From an uncultured Bacteroidales bacterium (GTDB taxonomy: Bacteria; Bacteroidota; Bacteroidia; Bacteroidales; Paludibacteraceae), in contig CAKUUM010000015.1 of the NCBI GenBank assembly GCA_934692905.1, positions 1 to 40,501 on the forward strand: 40,501 nt of DNA, in the 5' to 3' direction. Position 1 is the stretch's first letter; the number at the start of each line of letters is the position of its first letter. The notes under the pieces are model-generated. The model was not told the DNA's origin, searched no databases, and saw nothing but the letters and a program-made list of their open reading frames with translations. Both the position numbers and the translations under genes were made by a program. Positions 8,531 to 16,269 of this stretch are shown piece after piece.

Positions 8531-8568
8531 GGGGCTGCCTCTCGCAAGAGGGCAGCCTCTGCTTTTTT
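8531..8568 (+). terminator. Rho-independent terminator after the M3 peptidase
   Basis: GGCTGCC and GGCAGCC form the core of a GC-rich stem with a short loop, followed by CTCTGCTTTTTT. It closes the 4.2-8.5 kb transcription unit. Confidence 0.85.
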
Positions 8569-8577
8569 ATGTGTAAT

Positions 8578-8705
8578 GACGACGCGGGACACGCAATCCC
8601 TACATAGTGATTACCAGTAACCTCCCTACAAGGTCGCCTGAATCACATACTAATCACATACTAATCACATACTAACCACATACTAATCACATACAGTTAG
8701 CCCGA
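8578..8705 (+). repeat. Dispersed intergenic element, copy 1, with five 11-bp units
   Basis: The element begins GACGACGCGGGAC (8578) and ends with an array of five 11-bp units (8641-8695). The units read AATCACATACT three times, AACCACATACT, then AATCACATACA, followed by GTTAGCCCGA. The same order of variants and the same tail recur at 27043-27201. It lies between a terminator and the next promoter. No coding capacity is seen in the 8507-8938 gap. Confidence 0.85.
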
Positions 8706-8772
8706 CATTAGAACAAAAAAAGAATGAGCGTTTTATTTTTCTTTTTCGTTTGCAGGTGTCGAAAAAAAGCAG

Positions 8773-8780
8773 TACCTTTG
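8773..8780 (+). promoter_or_regulatory. Bacteroidota -7 box TACCTTTG upstream of the carboxyltransferase
   Basis: AAAAAAAGCAGTACCTTTGC matches the extended local promoter pattern. The leader to the ATG at 8939 is about 150 nt; no riboswitch was recognised in it. Confidence 0.75.
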
Positions 8781-8938
8781 CGGGCGAAACAATTGTAGGC
8801 GGCTTTTTCGACGTTGCGGGCAGGTTTGCTATACAATATGTTCGCGACAAGTGCGTGCAAAATGGAGTAGGGGAGCAGGTAGTGTTGCGTTTTGTCAGAT
8901 ACTTGTGCAATTTTGTAAAATCTTAAAACAATAATACT

Positions 8939-10858
8939 ATGGCTAAAAAAGAAATTCAATTCTCACTTGTCTATCGCGACATGTGGCAGAGTAGCGGCAA
9001 GTACGTTCCCCGCAAAGACCAGTTGGCAAAGATTGCACCCGTTATCATCGATATGGGCTGTTTCGACCGTGTCGAAACCAACGGCGGTGCGAGTGAGCAA
9101 GTGAACCTTCTTTACGGCGAGAACCCCAACCAGGCTGTACGCACTTTCACCAAGCCTTTCAACGAGGTCGGTATCAAGACCCACATGCTCGACCGTGGTC
9201 TCAACGCCCTCCGTATGAACCCCGTGCCTGCCGATGTGCGCCAATTGATGTACAAGGTAAAGCACGCACAAGGTGTGGATATCACCCGTATTTTCTGCGG
9301 TCTCAACGACCCCCGCAATATCATCCCCTCCATCAAATGGGCGAAAGAGGCAGGCATGACTGCCCAAGCCACGATGTGTATCACCTATTCCAAGGTGCAT
9401 ACCGTAGAGTATTACATCAACCTTGCCGAGCAACTCATCGAGGGCGGCGCACAGGAGATCTGCCTCAAGGATATGGCAGGTATCGGTCGCCCCGCAATGT
9501 TGGGCAAGATTGTTGCGGCTATCAAGGAGAAACACCCCGACATCATTCTCCAGTACCACGGACACACGGGCCCCGGTTTCTCGGTGGCTTCGATGCTCGA
9601 GGTAGCCAAAGCAGGCATCGATGTGCTCGATGTGGCGATGGAGCCGCTCAGTTGGGGTATGGTGCATCCCGATGTCATCACCATTCAGGCGATGCTCCGC
9701 GACGCGGGCTTCCTCGTCAAGGACATCAATATGAAAGCCTATATGGAGGCGCGCAGCCTGACGCAGTCGTTTATCGACGATTTCCTCGGCTATTGGATCG
9801 ACCCGCGCAACTCCAAGATGACCTCCCTGCTTGTCGGGTGCGGTCTGCCTGGCGGTATGATGGGTTCGCTGATGGCGGATCTCAAAGGTATGCACGCTGC
9901 TATCAATGCCAACCTTGTCAAACGCGGAGAGAAAGCCCTCAGCGAGGACGAACTGCTCGTCGAACTCTTCGAGGAGGTACAGCGTATTTGGCCTATGCTC
10001 GGTACGCCGTGTCTCGTTACGCCGTTCTCACAGTACGTGAAAAACGCCGCACTGATGAACCTCTTCTCAAAGTCGATGGGCGAAAAGCCTTTCACCCGTA
10101 TGGATCCCGCTATGTGGGGTATGATTCTCGGCAAGTCGGGCAAACTGCCGGGTGAACTTGCACCCGAAATCATCGAACTCGCCAAGGAGAAAGGCATGGA
10201 GTTCTACACGGGCGACCCGCAGGCGCTCTATCCCGATGTGCTGCCGCACTATATCGAGGAGATGGAGAAACTCGGCTGGGAGCGCGGACAGGACGACGAG
10301 GAACTCTTTGAGTTCGCTATGCACGAGAAGCAGTACCGCGAGTACAAGTCCGGTCAGGCGAAGGAGCAGTTCAACAAAGACCTCCTCGAGCGTATGGAGA
10401 AAGCCGCACAGGGCGGCAAGCAGGTTACGTTCATCTCCGCTGCCGACAAACGCGCTATCCTGCACCCGAATGCCGAGCCCGTAGAGGCTACGCAGGCGGG
10501 CAAGGTGATGTGGGAACTCGACTACAACGAAGACAGCCATGCACCCGCTTTCGGCACGTTCTACAAGAAAGGCGATGTCGTTTGCTATCTCCAGACGCAG
10601 CATGGTATCGAGCCGCTGACCGCTTTCGACCACTGCCGCGTGGTGGCTATTGATAAGCCGCAGGGTGCTGCCGTTGCCAAAGGCGATGCTGTCTGCTGGA
10701 TGGAGCATGCCGACCTCATCGAGACCGCCGCTACCGCCGTCAAAGACGCAGCCAAGAAAGTCAAAGATGCCATTCAAGCCGCTGTCAAGCAACCCGACAC
10801 CGAGGTGCTCCCCGAGCAACGCAGCAAATGGAAAGACGGTATGATTGCCAAGCAATAA
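8939..10858 (+). CDS. Oxaloacetate decarboxylase/pyruvate carboxylase-B-like carboxyltransferase with degenerate biotinyl domain
   Basis: 639 residues. The N-terminal HMGL-like carboxyltransferase domain (about 1-300) has the active-site features: Asp14 in YRDMWQS, Lys177 in EICLKDMAG (the lysine carbamylated in this family) and the HxH metal motif His207/His209 in QYHGHTGPG. The conserved carboxylase region follows (TPFSQYVKNAALMN, GKSGKLPGELAPEI, FYTGDPQALYPD). The C-terminal region (about 511-591) has the shape of a biotinyl domain (KKGDVVCYLQTQHG, VAKGDAVCW). However, the EAMKM biotin-lysine motif is replaced by LQTQHG at 551-556, so it cannot be biotinylated in the normal way. An Ala/Lys-rich tail follows. 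Carboxyl transfer would need biotin on another protein. It stands in front of serC and serA. Confidence 0.85.
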   Translation: MAKKEIQFSLVYRDMWQSSGKYVPRKDQLAKIAPVIIDMGCFDRVETNGGASEQVNLLYGENPNQAVRTFTKPFNEVGIKTHMLDRGLNALRMNPVPADVRQLMYKVKHAQGVDITRIFCGLNDPRNIIPSIKWAKEAGMTAQATMCITYSKVHTVEYYINLAEQLIEGGAQEICLKDMAGIGRPAMLGKIVAAIKEKHPDIILQYHGHTGPGFSVASMLEVAKAGIDVLDVAMEPLSWGMVHPDVITIQAMLRDAGFLVKDINMKAYMEARSLTQSFIDDFLGYWIDPRNSKMTSLLVGCGLPGGMMGSLMADLKGMHAAINANLVKRGEKALSEDELLVELFEEVQRIWPMLGTPCLVTPFSQYVKNAALMNLFSKSMGEKPFTRMDPAMWGMILGKSGKLPGELAPEIIELAKEKGMEFYTGDPQALYPDVLPHYIEEMEKLGWERGQDDEELFEFAMHEKQYREYKSGQAKEQFNKDLLERMEKAAQGGKQVTFISAADKRAILHPNAEPVEATQAGKVMWELDYNEDSHAPAFGTFYKKGDVVCYLQTQHGIEPLTAFDHCRVVAIDKPQGAAVAKGDAVCWMEHADLIETAATAVKDAAKKVKDAIQAAVKQPDTEVLPEQRSKWKDGMIAKQ

Positions 10859-10923
10859 CCCACAACATAAACTACGTAAACAACAAAAACTACGCAATAT
10901 ACGTAAAACAAACTAATATCTTT

Positions 10924-12003
10924 ATGAAAAAGTACAATTTCAACGCAGGTCCCAGTATCCTGCCCCAAGAGGTCATCAAGCAGACGGCTGATGCAGTTCT
11001 TGATTTCCAAGGTGAAGGCTTGAGCATCCTCGAGATTTCGCACCGTGCCAAGTATTTCCAGCCCGTTGTGGACGAGGCGGAAGCGCTGATGAAGGAACTC
11101 CTCGGCGTGCCCGAAGGCTACCGCGTCATCTTCCTCGGTGGCGGCGCAAGCCTCCAGTTCTGCATGATTCCTTACAACTTCCTCGAGAAGAAAGCCGCTT
11201 ACCTCAACACGGGCGTGTGGTCGAAGAAGGCCATCAAAGAGGCGAAGGGCTTCGGCGAGGTAGAGGTTGTCGGTGAGTCAACCAACTCAATCCCAGCCGG
11301 TTACGACATCCCGCAGGACGCTGACTATTTCCATATCACCACCAACAACACCATCTTCGGTACCGAGATTTCCGAGCGCAAACTGCAGGAAATCTACGCC
11401 AAGAAAGGCAATGTGCCTTTGATTGCCGACATGTCGTCCGACATCCTCAGCCGTCCTATCGACGCTAGCAAGTTCGATGTCATCTACGGCGGTGCACAGA
11501 AGAATATCGCCCCCGCAGGCGTTACCTTCGTCATCATCAAGGAGTCGGCTCTCGGTCACGTATCGCGCTATATCCCGACGATGCTCAACTACCAGACGCA
11601 CATCGACGGCGGCAGCATGTTCAACACGCCTCCCGTACTGCCTATCTACACCGCACTCCTCAACCTCCGTTGGCTCAAAGAGCACGGTGGCATCGAGTGG
11701 ATTGACCGCCGCAACCAGCAGAAGGCTGACCTTCTCTACGATTGCCTCGACCACTCCAAGATGTTCGTGCCCACCATCCTCGACAAGGAGGACCGCAGCC
11801 GCATGAATATCTGCTTCGTGCCGAAACCCGAATACGAGGAACTCAAGGACGACTTCTTCAAGTTCGCTACCGAGCGCGGCATGGTCGGCATCAAGGGTCA
11901 CCGTCTCGTAGGCGGCTTCCGTGCTTCGTGCTACAACGCAATGGACATCGAGGGCGTACAGGCACTCGTTGATTGCATCCACGATTACGAGAAGAAACTC
12001 TAA
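10924..12003 (+). CDS. serC: Phosphoserine aminotransferase
   Basis: SerC converts 3-phosphohydroxypyruvate and glutamate to phosphoserine and 2-oxoglutarate, the second step of serine synthesis; it is a PLP enzyme. The 359-residue protein starts MKKYNFNAGPSILPQEV, the conserved family start. The frame is open upstream, but those codons do not belong to the family. It contains FLGGGASLQF (phosphate binding), and the PLP lysine is Lys193 in YGGAQKNIAPAGV. The ending VGGFRASCYNAMDIEGVQAL is conserved. Length is normal. The gap from the carboxyltransferase is 65 bp with no promoter box, so both are probably cotranscribed; serA follows 215 bp later. Confidence 0.97.
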   Translation: MKKYNFNAGPSILPQEVIKQTADAVLDFQGEGLSILEISHRAKYFQPVVDEAEALMKELLGVPEGYRVIFLGGGASLQFCMIPYNFLEKKAAYLNTGVWSKKAIKEAKGFGEVEVVGESTNSIPAGYDIPQDADYFHITTNNTIFGTEISERKLQEIYAKKGNVPLIADMSSDILSRPIDASKFDVIYGGAQKNIAPAGVTFVIIKESALGHVSRYIPTMLNYQTHIDGGSMFNTPPVLPIYTALLNLRWLKEHGGIEWIDRRNQQKADLLYDCLDHSKMFVPTILDKEDRSRMNICFVPKPEYEELKDDFFKFATERGMVGIKGHRLVGGFRASCYNAMDIEGVQALVDCIHDYEKKL

Positions 12004-12054
12004 CAATTCAATCGTTTCATTTACGTGTTTTAATGCTGCCAAAGCGCAACTTTT

Positions 12055-12084
12055 CAGCAAGGGATACGCAACCCATGCGCAACC
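12055..12084 (+). repeat. 30-bp dispersed repeat, copy 1 (serC-serA gap)
   Basis: This 30-bp segment begins CAGCAAGGGATACGCAA and ends ATGCGCAACC. It recurs on the opposite strand at 33789-33818 with only a three-base difference (CCC versus GGG). A weaker echo of the unit (GCAAGGTATAACGAACCCA) follows at about 12090-12109. Confidence 0.75.
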
Positions 12085-12218
12085 TATAAGCAAGGTATAA
12101 CGAACCCATGGATTAATAAATTTATATAATTATGGACATCATCATGGATTATTGGTTTGGCAATCCCAAGCGCGAAGAAAAGCGCACGGCAGTGTTTCAC
12201 ACAACATTAGTCAATAGT

Positions 12219-13139
12219 ATGAAAGTTCTTATTGCAACCGAAAAACCCTTCGCCAAAGTGGCTGTGGACGGCATTCGCGAAGTGGTGGAGAAAGCAGGTT
12301 ATACCCTCGCTTTGCTCGAGAAATATACGGACAAACAGCAACTTCTGGATGCTGTGGCGGATGCCGATGCCCTCATCGTGCGTTCCGACATCGTGGACGC
12401 AGAGGTGCTTGATGCTGCCAAGCAACTCAAGATTGTGGTTCGCGCCGGCGCTGGATACGACAACCTCGACCTCGCTGCGGCTACCGCACACAACGTGGTG
12501 GCTATGAACACCCCGGGTCAGAACTCCAACGCAGTGGCAGAGTTGGCGCTCGGACTCATGGTGATGGCTGTCCGCAACTTCTACAACGGCACCAGCGGCA
12601 CCGAACTCAAAGGCAAGAAACTCGGTATTCACGCCTTCGGTAACGTAGGCCGCAACGTGGCGCGTATTGCCAAAGGCTTTGGCATGGACATCTACGCTTA
12701 TGACGCTTTCTGTCCCGATGAGGCTATGATTGCCGCAGGCGTTACGCCCGTTCATTCTGCCGAGGAACTCTACAAGACCTGCAACGTCGTTTCGCTCCAT
12801 ATCCCCGCTACCGCAGAGACCAAGCAGAGTATCAACTACGCCCTTCTGTCTCAGATGCCGAAGGGGGCTATCTTGGTGAATACCGCCCGCAAGGAGGTCA
12901 TCAACGAGGACGAGTTGATTCAACTCATGCAGGAGCGCGCGGACTTCAAGTATGTTACGGACATCATGCCTGCAGCGGATATGAAGTTCAAGACCTTGTT
13001 CGAGGGACGTTATTTTGCCACTCCGAAGAAGATGGGCGCCCAAACCGCCGAAGCTAACATCAACGCCGGCATCGCCGCCGCCAACCAAATCGTTGACTTC
13101 CTCACCACCGGCAACACCCGCTTCCAAGTAAACAAGTAA
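12219..13139 (+). CDS. serA: 3-phosphoglycerate dehydrogenase, short Bacteroidota type
   Basis: SerA oxidises 3-phosphoglycerate to 3-phosphohydroxypyruvate with NAD, the first step of serine synthesis. From the ATG at 12219 the protein has 306 residues (MKVLIATEKPFAKVAVDGI). An upstream in-frame ATG at 12132 would add 29 residues outside the family. The nucleotide-binding loop reads HAFGNVGRNVARIAKGFG. Arg224 in NTARKEVINEDEL is the substrate arginine. The usual catalytic Glu and His of longer SerA proteins are not in place: the region reads TDIMPAADMKF, and TPHIG is TPKKMGAQT with lysine. This Lys-containing short form without ACT domain is known in Bacteroides and Entamoeba (type III, Lys subgroup; recalled, not checked). 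It probably works with serC just upstream. Confidence 0.93.
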   Translation: MKVLIATEKPFAKVAVDGIREVVEKAGYTLALLEKYTDKQQLLDAVADADALIVRSDIVDAEVLDAAKQLKIVVRAGAGYDNLDLAAATAHNVVAMNTPGQNSNAVAELALGLMVMAVRNFYNGTSGTELKGKKLGIHAFGNVGRNVARIAKGFGMDIYAYDAFCPDEAMIAAGVTPVHSAEELYKTCNVVSLHIPATAETKQSINYALLSQMPKGAILVNTARKEVINEDELIQLMQERADFKYVTDIMPAADMKFKTLFEGRYFATPKKMGAQTAEANINAGIAAANQIVDFLTTGNTRFQVNK

Positions 13140-13164
13140 GTCTAAACTTACACATAACATCTCA

Positions 13165-13202
13165 AAAGGGACTGCTCCATTAGAATAGGGCAGTCCTTTT
13201 CA
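13165..13202 (+). terminator. Rho-independent terminator after serA
   Basis: AAAAGGGACTGCTCC and GGGCAGTCCTTTT pair around a short loop with one bulge, ending in a T-run. It closes the carboxyltransferase-serC-serA unit. Confidence 0.8.
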
Positions 13203-13307
13203 TAATATTATTACACCATAATTATAGTCAATAGATTATACAGAATATGATTCTATTATCCTTTTATGCTTTGCGGCATATTTGTTGCATAATTCATTTG
13301 TATTTTG

Positions 13308-13315
13308 TACCTTTG
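13308..13315 (+). promoter_or_regulatory. Bacteroidota -7 box TACCTTTG upstream of the DUF262 gene
   Basis: TTTTGTACCTTTGTGCG ends only 14 nt before the first possible ATG at 13329 and about 46 nt before the next one at 13362. This spacing favours the later start. Confidence 0.7.
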
Positions 13316-13361
13316 TGCGTTAATATGAATGAAAAAATATATCACTAAAAAAAGCATCATT

Positions 13362-15191
13362 ATGGAAGGCGAAAAATTTACAAACACTTCGTTGTCTATT
13401 AAGGCATTATTAGGTTTGATAGAAGCACATGATATTGCAATACCGGAGATTCAGCGTCCGTTTGTTTGGAAAAATGTACAGGTTCGAGATCTGATGGACT
13501 CTTTGTATAAAGGTTTTCCTACAGGTTATATCATCTTATGGAAGAATCCTAATGTAAAACTGAAAGATGGTACTATGTCTTCAGGTAAAAAAGTTGTAAT
13601 AGATGGACAGCAGCGAATTACAGCACTAATGACTGCAATAGCAGCCCAAAAGATATTCAATAGTGACTTTCATGAAACACGTGTCAAGATAGCCTTCAAC
13701 CCGTTTGCTGCACTTGATTATGAGAGGGGCAATGAGAGTGCCGAGATATTTGCAGTGCAAACGCCGGCACACCTTAAAAATAAAATCTGGATTTCGGATA
13801 TAGCAGATATATTCGATACAAAATTCTCTTCTTGGACATTTATTCCTAAGTATTTGGAAGACAACCCCAATATGAATGGTAATGATTTGCAGTTAGTGCT
13901 TAATCGGTTGAAAGGTATAGAGACTACACAGGTTGGGGTAATAGAATTGTCAGAGAAATTAGATATTGATGTTGTTACAGATATATTTATTCGTATCAAT
14001 TCAAAGGGTACAGCATTGTCACAAGGTGACTTTGTAATGTCGAAAATGGCTGCTGATGAAGCGCATGGAGGAAATCTGCTGCGCAAATTGATAGACTATT
14101 TTGCACATTTGTCGGTAGAGCCTACTTATTACGATTATATCGCCTCCCATGACACAAAATTTGCTGCGACTAAGTACCTTAAGATGCTGGAATGGTTGCG
14201 GAATGATAATGAAATAGTGTATGATCCTACTTGTGATGATGTGATTCGTGTTGCATTTATGCATACTATTAAACGGGCACGTTTAGCCGAATTGGTTCAG
14301 TTGTTGACAGGACGAGACTTTGAAACACGTGACTTCAAAGAAGAAATCGCAGAAGACGCATTCCTACGAATGTACGATGGAGTATGCAATGTTATTAACG
14401 AATACAACTTCAAGCAGTTCATGCAGACTATTCGTAGTGCGGGATTTATATCACCAAAGATGATAACATCTAATATGGCTTTAGACTTTGCGTATGCCTT
14501 ATTCTTGATGTTACGTAACTCTGATGAACCTGTTGCAGAGCGTAAACGTATAGTGCAAAAATGGTATGTATTATCAATCCTTACAGGACGGTATAGCAGT
14601 TCTCCTGAATCTGCATTTGCTAAAGACCTCAAACTAATTAATGAGGTTGGCATACGTCAGGCACTCAAGAATATGGAGGATGCCAATCTGTCTGAAAATT
14701 TCTGGCAGGTGGCATTGGTGCAGAATTTGTCATATGCTTCATCTATTAACCCTACTTACTTGGCTTACTTGGCGGCACAAGTGTATTTCGCAGACTTTAG
14801 TTTGTTATCACAAAATATTAGGGTAAGCGAATTGCTGACATTGGGTGGCGATGTTCATCATATTTTCCCAAAGAAATACCTCAGTGAGCATAACTTTGGA
14901 CGAACAGAATATAATCAAACGGCAAATTATGCCTACCTTGATACACCTGTAAACATATCAATAGGAAAGAATGCCCCGAAAGATTATTTTACACAGGCTT
15001 TACAACAATGTGGAGAAACAAAGGCAAATTGCGGTTCGATTCTTAAAGAACAACTATTGCGCGATAATTTGAAAGCCAATTGTATCCCAGAGGAGATATT
15101 CGATATGGACTACACTCGATATACGGAGTTCCTTGAAAAGCGTCGTAGTCTGATGGCACAAAAGATTCGTAGATACTATGAGAGTTTATAA
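13362..15191 (+). CDS. DUF262/HNH (GmrSD-like) protein
   Basis: About 609 residues from Met 13362; an in-frame ATG at 13329 would add 11 lysine-rich residues but leave almost no leader. The N-terminal DUF262 domain shows AIPEIQRPFVWKNVQVRDLM, GFPTGYIILW and VIDGQQRITALM; this fold carries an NTP/DGQQR motif in GmrS. The C-terminal part has an HNH-like site, DVHHIFPKKYLSEHNFG, followed by YAYLDTPVNISIGKNAP. This is the GmrSD/DUF262-DUF1524 architecture known from type IV restriction of modified DNA and related phage defence, here in one chain. Its codons are clearly AT-richer than those of neighbouring genes, which suggests horizontal acquisition. No methyltransferase or other defence partner is adjacent. 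Defence is inferred from the family. Confidence 0.82.
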   Translation: MEGEKFTNTSLSIKALLGLIEAHDIAIPEIQRPFVWKNVQVRDLMDSLYKGFPTGYIILWKNPNVKLKDGTMSSGKKVVIDGQQRITALMTAIAAQKIFNSDFHETRVKIAFNPFAALDYERGNESAEIFAVQTPAHLKNKIWISDIADIFDTKFSSWTFIPKYLEDNPNMNGNDLQLVLNRLKGIETTQVGVIELSEKLDIDVVTDIFIRINSKGTALSQGDFVMSKMAADEAHGGNLLRKLIDYFAHLSVEPTYYDYIASHDTKFAATKYLKMLEWLRNDNEIVYDPTCDDVIRVAFMHTIKRARLAELVQLLTGRDFETRDFKEEIAEDAFLRMYDGVCNVINEYNFKQFMQTIRSAGFISPKMITSNMALDFAYALFLMLRNSDEPVAERKRIVQKWYVLSILTGRYSSSPESAFAKDLKLINEVGIRQALKNMEDANLSENFWQVALVQNLSYASSINPTYLAYLAAQVYFADFSLLSQNIRVSELLTLGGDVHHIFPKKYLSEHNFGRTEYNQTANYAYLDTPVNISIGKNAPKDYFTQALQQCGETKANCGSILKEQLLRDNLKANCIPEEIFDMDYTRYTEFLEKRRSLMAQKIRRYYESL

Positions 15192-15211
15192 ACCTTGTAC
15201 AAAATGTAATT

Positions 15212-15658
15212 ATGACCGATTCTGAATTGATAGAGAGGGCATTGGAGATTGCAGCGAGAGCACATAAGGGGCAGTTGGATTTGGATGGCAAACCGGTTAT
15301 ATTGCACCCTTTGGCGGTTGGACTGATGGGTACGTGTACGGACGAGATAGTGGCGGGCTTCCTGCATGATGTGGTGGAGGACAGCGACTATACTTTTGAG
15401 TCTCTCTTGGAGCATGGCATTCCTGCCCATATCGTAGATACGCTTCGCCTGCTCACACACGCCAAGACGGCGACCTACGATACCTATTTGGAGCGTATCG
15501 CCACATCGGGCAACCGCATTGCCATTGCCACCAAATGGCACGACCTGACCCACAATTTGGAGCGCGGCATCCGCGGCAATCACACCAAACAAGTCACCAA
15601 ACACACCCGCGCCCAATCCTATCTCCGTCCCTATTACGAGGCACTTACACAATCATAG
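15212..15658 (+). CDS. Small HD-domain (p)ppGpp hydrolase-like protein
   Basis: 148 residues forming a single HD domain of the RelA/SpoT hydrolase (HD_4, MESH1-like) type. The metal residues can be seen in order: His in ARAHKGQ, His-Asp in GFLHDVVEDSDY, and Asp in ATKWHDLTHN. There is no synthetase, TGS or ACT domain, so it resembles a small alarmone hydrolase. The usual substrate would be (p)ppGpp or a related nucleotide; specificity cannot be told from the sequence. It begins 20 nt after the DUF262 stop and could be cotranscribed with it, but its base composition is closer to the host genome. A pairing with the DUF262 gene as a nucleotide-signal defence unit is possible but unproven. Confidence 0.8.
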   Translation: MTDSELIERALEIAARAHKGQLDLDGKPVILHPLAVGLMGTCTDEIVAGFLHDVVEDSDYTFESLLEHGIPAHIVDTLRLLTHAKTATYDTYLERIATSGNRIAIATKWHDLTHNLERGIRGNHTKQVTKHTRAQSYLRPYYEALTQS

Positions 15659-16069
15659 ATAACTGACAGCATCGCTTGTGTGAGTGATATTAATCCGATT
15701 GGCTTGTCTTTTTGCCGTTGTTTTTATATGCTTAGGTCTCATATATTTGCAAAATTTTCCCAACTTGAGAAACTATTGACATTTATGGATAATTAGTAAT
15801 AATACGGCGTAGCCGTCCGTTCATAAAAGTCCCTATAATGCCCATCTTGAATAAGTTTTGACCATAATTGTCGCAAGTGCGGCAGATGTTTCGGGTTCCC
15901 TGCAAGCGCAGCAACGCACAGTAGGGGGGCATTTGTGCCGCAAGACAAAGTTTTATTTGGTTTTGCAGGCATTGTCCTATATGTTTCTGTTATATCGAAC
16001 TTCATGTTCATGCAGGTATGTTTTTGTGTTAAGAATCACATAGTTCTTGCCTATCTTCGGAATTATTTG
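15659..16069. other. Intergenic stretch without a supported gene
   Basis: About 400 bp, AT-rich at its left end, between the HD hydrolase and the MATE promoter. It holds a small hairpin (ACGGC-GTA-GCCGT, near 15804-15816). A 72-codon reverse-strand frame (15793-16011) has no recognisable family. I see no RNA gene or repeat here. Confidence 0.5.
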
Positions 16070-16077
16070 TAACTTTG
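16070..16077 (+). promoter_or_regulatory. Bacteroidota -7 box TAACTTTG upstream of the MATE gene
   Basis: ATTTGTAACTTTGCGTCGC matches TAnnTTTG. The leader to the ATG at 16270 would be about 185 nt, longer than most here; no known leader element was recognised in it. Confidence 0.7.
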
Positions 16078-16269
16078 CGTCGCAAATTCAAGTCGTAGTT
16101 TTATAATTCTTGCCGCATAGTCTTAAGTATGAGATTGGATAGGGTGATAGGGTGAAACCATTCATACTTGTCTGGCCTTACTTGCGTTTGGGCAAGGTCT
16201 GTGTGATTTGGAATGTGCCTTTTGATTCTGCATTTTGGCGAAATAGAGAAGATATAAATAAAGGATTTG

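Noticed and set aside
8641..8705. CRISPR array as an explanation of the 11-bp repeats
   Set aside because: Units are only 11 bp, directly abutting and without variable spacers, and no cas gene is present.
15793..16011. A 72-codon minus-strand frame between the HD gene and the MATE promoter
   Set aside because: No recognisable motif, no promoter box and no coupling with neighbours; it might be a remnant of a mobile gene, but nothing supports that.
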